Source: an uncultured Paracoccaceae bacterium (GTDB lineage Bacteria; Pseudomonadota; Alphaproteobacteria; Rhodobacterales; Rhodobacteraceae). Taken from it: a DNA stretch of 64,000 nt. The DNA lies in assembly GCA_947493335.1 (NCBI GenBank), contig CANLQO010000001.1, positions 1,178,001 through 1,242,000 of the forward strand. Reading direction: 5' to 3'. The notes under the pieces are model-generated. The model was not told where the DNA came from, did no database searches, and was given only the letters and a program-made list of their open reading frames with translations. Positions 62,800 to 64,000 of this stretch are shown in pieces. Within the stretch, counting starts at the first letter, position 1; each line of letters opens with the position of its first letter. The position numbers were made by a program, and so were the translations under genes.

Positions 62800-63723
62800 A
62801 TGTTTGGCGTCATCGACGGCACCGGATTTGAAACCCTTCATGACGATTTCAACGCCTGTTTTATCGGCCATGCCCGGGTGGAAAGGCTCTGGACCGGTGC
62901 GCGCTGGTCCGAAGGCCCGGTTTGGTTCGCCGCTGGCCGCTATTTGCTTTGGTCGGACATCCCAAACAACCGCATCATGCGCTATGACGATACCGATGGC
63001 GCTGTCTCGACCTTCCGTCAGCCGTCCAACAATTCCAACGGACACACCGTGGACCGGGCAGGGCGGTTGGTCTCTTGCGAGCACCTGACCCGTCGCGTCA
63101 CCCGCACCGAACATGACGGCACCATCACTGTGCTGGCCGACAGCTATCAAGGCAAACGCCTGAATTCCCCAAATGATGTTGTGGTCAAATCCGATGGCTC
63201 GATTTGGTTCACCGACCCCAGTTACGGTATCCTGATGGACTACGAAGGCGACCGTGCCGAGAGCGAAATCGGGGCCTGCCATGTCTACCGCATCGATGGC
63301 GACACAGGTGCCATGACCATCGTCGCTGACGACTATATGAAACCCAATGGCCTGGCGTTTTCACCAGATGAAAGCTTGCTCTATATCGCCGACACCGGTG
63401 TCACCCATGATGCGGATGGACCGGCACATATCCGCAACCACACCGTCAACGGCGACACGATTTCCGGCGGCGATGTGCTTGCCGATTGTACCGCTGGCGT
63501 CTTTGACGGTTTCCGGGTGGACCGGGCAGGGCGCATCTGGACCTCTGCCGCGGACGGCGTGCATTGCCTCTCGCCTCAGGGCGATCTGATCGGAAAGATC
63601 CACATCCCCGAACTCGTCGCCAATGTCTGTTTTGGCGGGCCAAAGCTGAACCGGTTGTTCATCTGCGGGACCACCTCGCTTTACGCAGTCTACTTGAATG
63701 TGAACGGAGTTTCGCCCGTATGA
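62800..63723 (+). CDS. SMP-30/gluconolactonase family hydrolase
   Basis: The 307-residue protein has the six-bladed propeller motifs of the SMP-30/LRE family: GARWSEGPVWFAAGRYLLWSD, SCEHLTRRVTR, LNSPNDVVVKSDGSIWFTDPS and KPNGLAFSPDESLLYIADT. Glu of SEGP, Asn of SPND and Asn/Asp later are the expected divalent-metal ligands. It should open a sugar lactone to the acid. This suggests the imported compound is an aldose oxidised to a lactone. Its stop overlaps the next ATG (ATGA). Confidence 0.93.
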   Translation: MFGVIDGTGFETLHDDFNACFIGHARVERLWTGARWSEGPVWFAAGRYLLWSDIPNNRIMRYDDTDGAVSTFRQPSNNSNGHTVDRAGRLVSCEHLTRRVTRTEHDGTITVLADSYQGKRLNSPNDVVVKSDGSIWFTDPSYGILMDYEGDRAESEIGACHVYRIDGDTGAMTIVADDYMKPNGLAFSPDESLLYIADTGVTHDADGPAHIRNHTVNGDTISGGDVLADCTAGVFDGFRVDRAGRIWTSAADGVHCLSPQGDLIGKIHIPELVANVCFGGPKLNRLFICGTTSLYAVYLNVNGVSPV

Positions 63724-64000
63724 CCTTTGCACGACCAACGCTGGAACTGACGCACGCCGCGACGCTTGCCATGCTGACAGCGGCCGTGGCTGAGGCCGAG
63801 AAGATCGGCCAGCCGCAATGTATTGTTATCGTCGATCAAAGTGGCGACGTGCTGGCGTCGCTGCGGATGACAGGTGCCAAGTACCTGTCAGCCCACAGCG
63901 CCCGAACCAAGGCGCGCACGGCAGCCTCGATTGGCACCGACAGCGCAAATATTCCTGAACAGGTCCGTCCAGCCATCGCCGCCGCCACCGGAGGCGCCGT
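63720..64000 (+). CDS. GlcG/HbpS family protein (partial, cut by window end)
   Basis: Only the first 93 codons are present. The start MTFARPTLELTHAATLAMLT and QCIVIVDQSGDVLASLRMTGAKYLSAHSARTKARTAAS match the GlcG/HbpS (DUF336) family, linked to heme binding or glycolate operons with unclear biochemistry. It overlaps the lactonase stop by ATGA and is part of the same operon. Confidence 0.88.
   Translation, partial: MTFARPTLELTHAATLAMLTAAVAEAEKIGQPQCIVIVDQSGDVLASLRMTGAKYLSAHSARTKARTAASIGTDSANIPEQVRPAIAAATGGA

Noticed and set aside
49682-63723. Transporter region considered as a genomic island
   Set aside because: No integrase, tRNA junction, direct repeats or clear composition shift is visible at its edges.

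Overview
The window looks like a chromosomal segment of an alphaproteobacterium of the order Rhodobacterales, probably the roseobacter group. I cannot name a genus from sequence alone. The assignment rests on a high-GC protein style, a methionine synthase split into separate genes, a DUF1476 (F1-ATPase zeta inhibitor) gene, an alphaproteobacterial GTTC-N7-GTTC SOS box at recA, a fumC / DUF4169 / ribbon-helix-helix gene string, and an RNase E with a large charged insert in its S1 domain. I see no insertion sequence, prophage, CRISPR array or rRNA operon. One tRNA gene (CAU anticodon) is present.

Layout. 0-4 kb: a small conserved protein, an XRE/MmyB-type regulator divergent from a small membrane protein, then a leftward operon of one-carbon genes (small 'virulence factor'-type protein, metF-like reductase, pterin-domain methyltransferase). 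4-11 kb: ppx/gppA, rlmE and a glycerol module (glpR, divergent glpD, a GYF-DUF805 membrane protein, glpK), then a sulfotransferase-like gene. 11-19 kb: recA with SOS boxes, alaS, DUF1330, MOSC, typA, an SMR transporter and an unknown HExxH protein. 19-26 kb: icd, a secreted PEP-CTERM-like protein, tRNA, an MxKDx-repeat lipoprotein, purM-purN, RNase D, a lipoprotein and sufE. 26-30 kb: DUF1638, a 52-residue membrane protein, a corrinoid protein, a radical SAM protein and homocysteine methyltransferase. 30-38 kb: an MprF-like protein, DUF1476, purC-rraB-like-purS-purQ, dctB-dctD and a divergent GT51 protein. 38-49 kb: rne with a long structured leader, tusA-like, ccdA-like, an alpha/beta hydrolase-P450 pair, an AT-rich repeat-laden gap, small genes, fumC and a membrane protein. 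49-64 kb: a catabolic sugar-uptake region with two LacI-type regulators, two CUT2 (ribose-type) ABC transporters in tandem, one CUT1 (maltose-type) ABC transporter, then a b561-like cytochrome, an SMP-30 lactonase and a GlcG/HbpS protein cut by the window edge.

How the parts work together. Pterin methyltransferase, corrinoid protein and homocysteine methyltransferase together would rebuild a B12-dependent methionine synthase fed by the MetF-like enzyme. No cobalamin reactivation domain is visible. The glp genes take up and oxidise glycerol phosphate under GlpR. The last 15 kb looks like a regulon for uptake and oxidation of sugars or sugar derivatives. Both LacI-type regulators sit beside near-identical GTTACCGGTAAC-type operators.

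The most notable points are a DctD that lacks the GAFTGA loop, the dispersed methionine synthase with its uncharacterised companions, the shared LacI operators, the hydrolase-P450 operon, and the structured rne leader. I found no wholly new defence-like or mobile system here.
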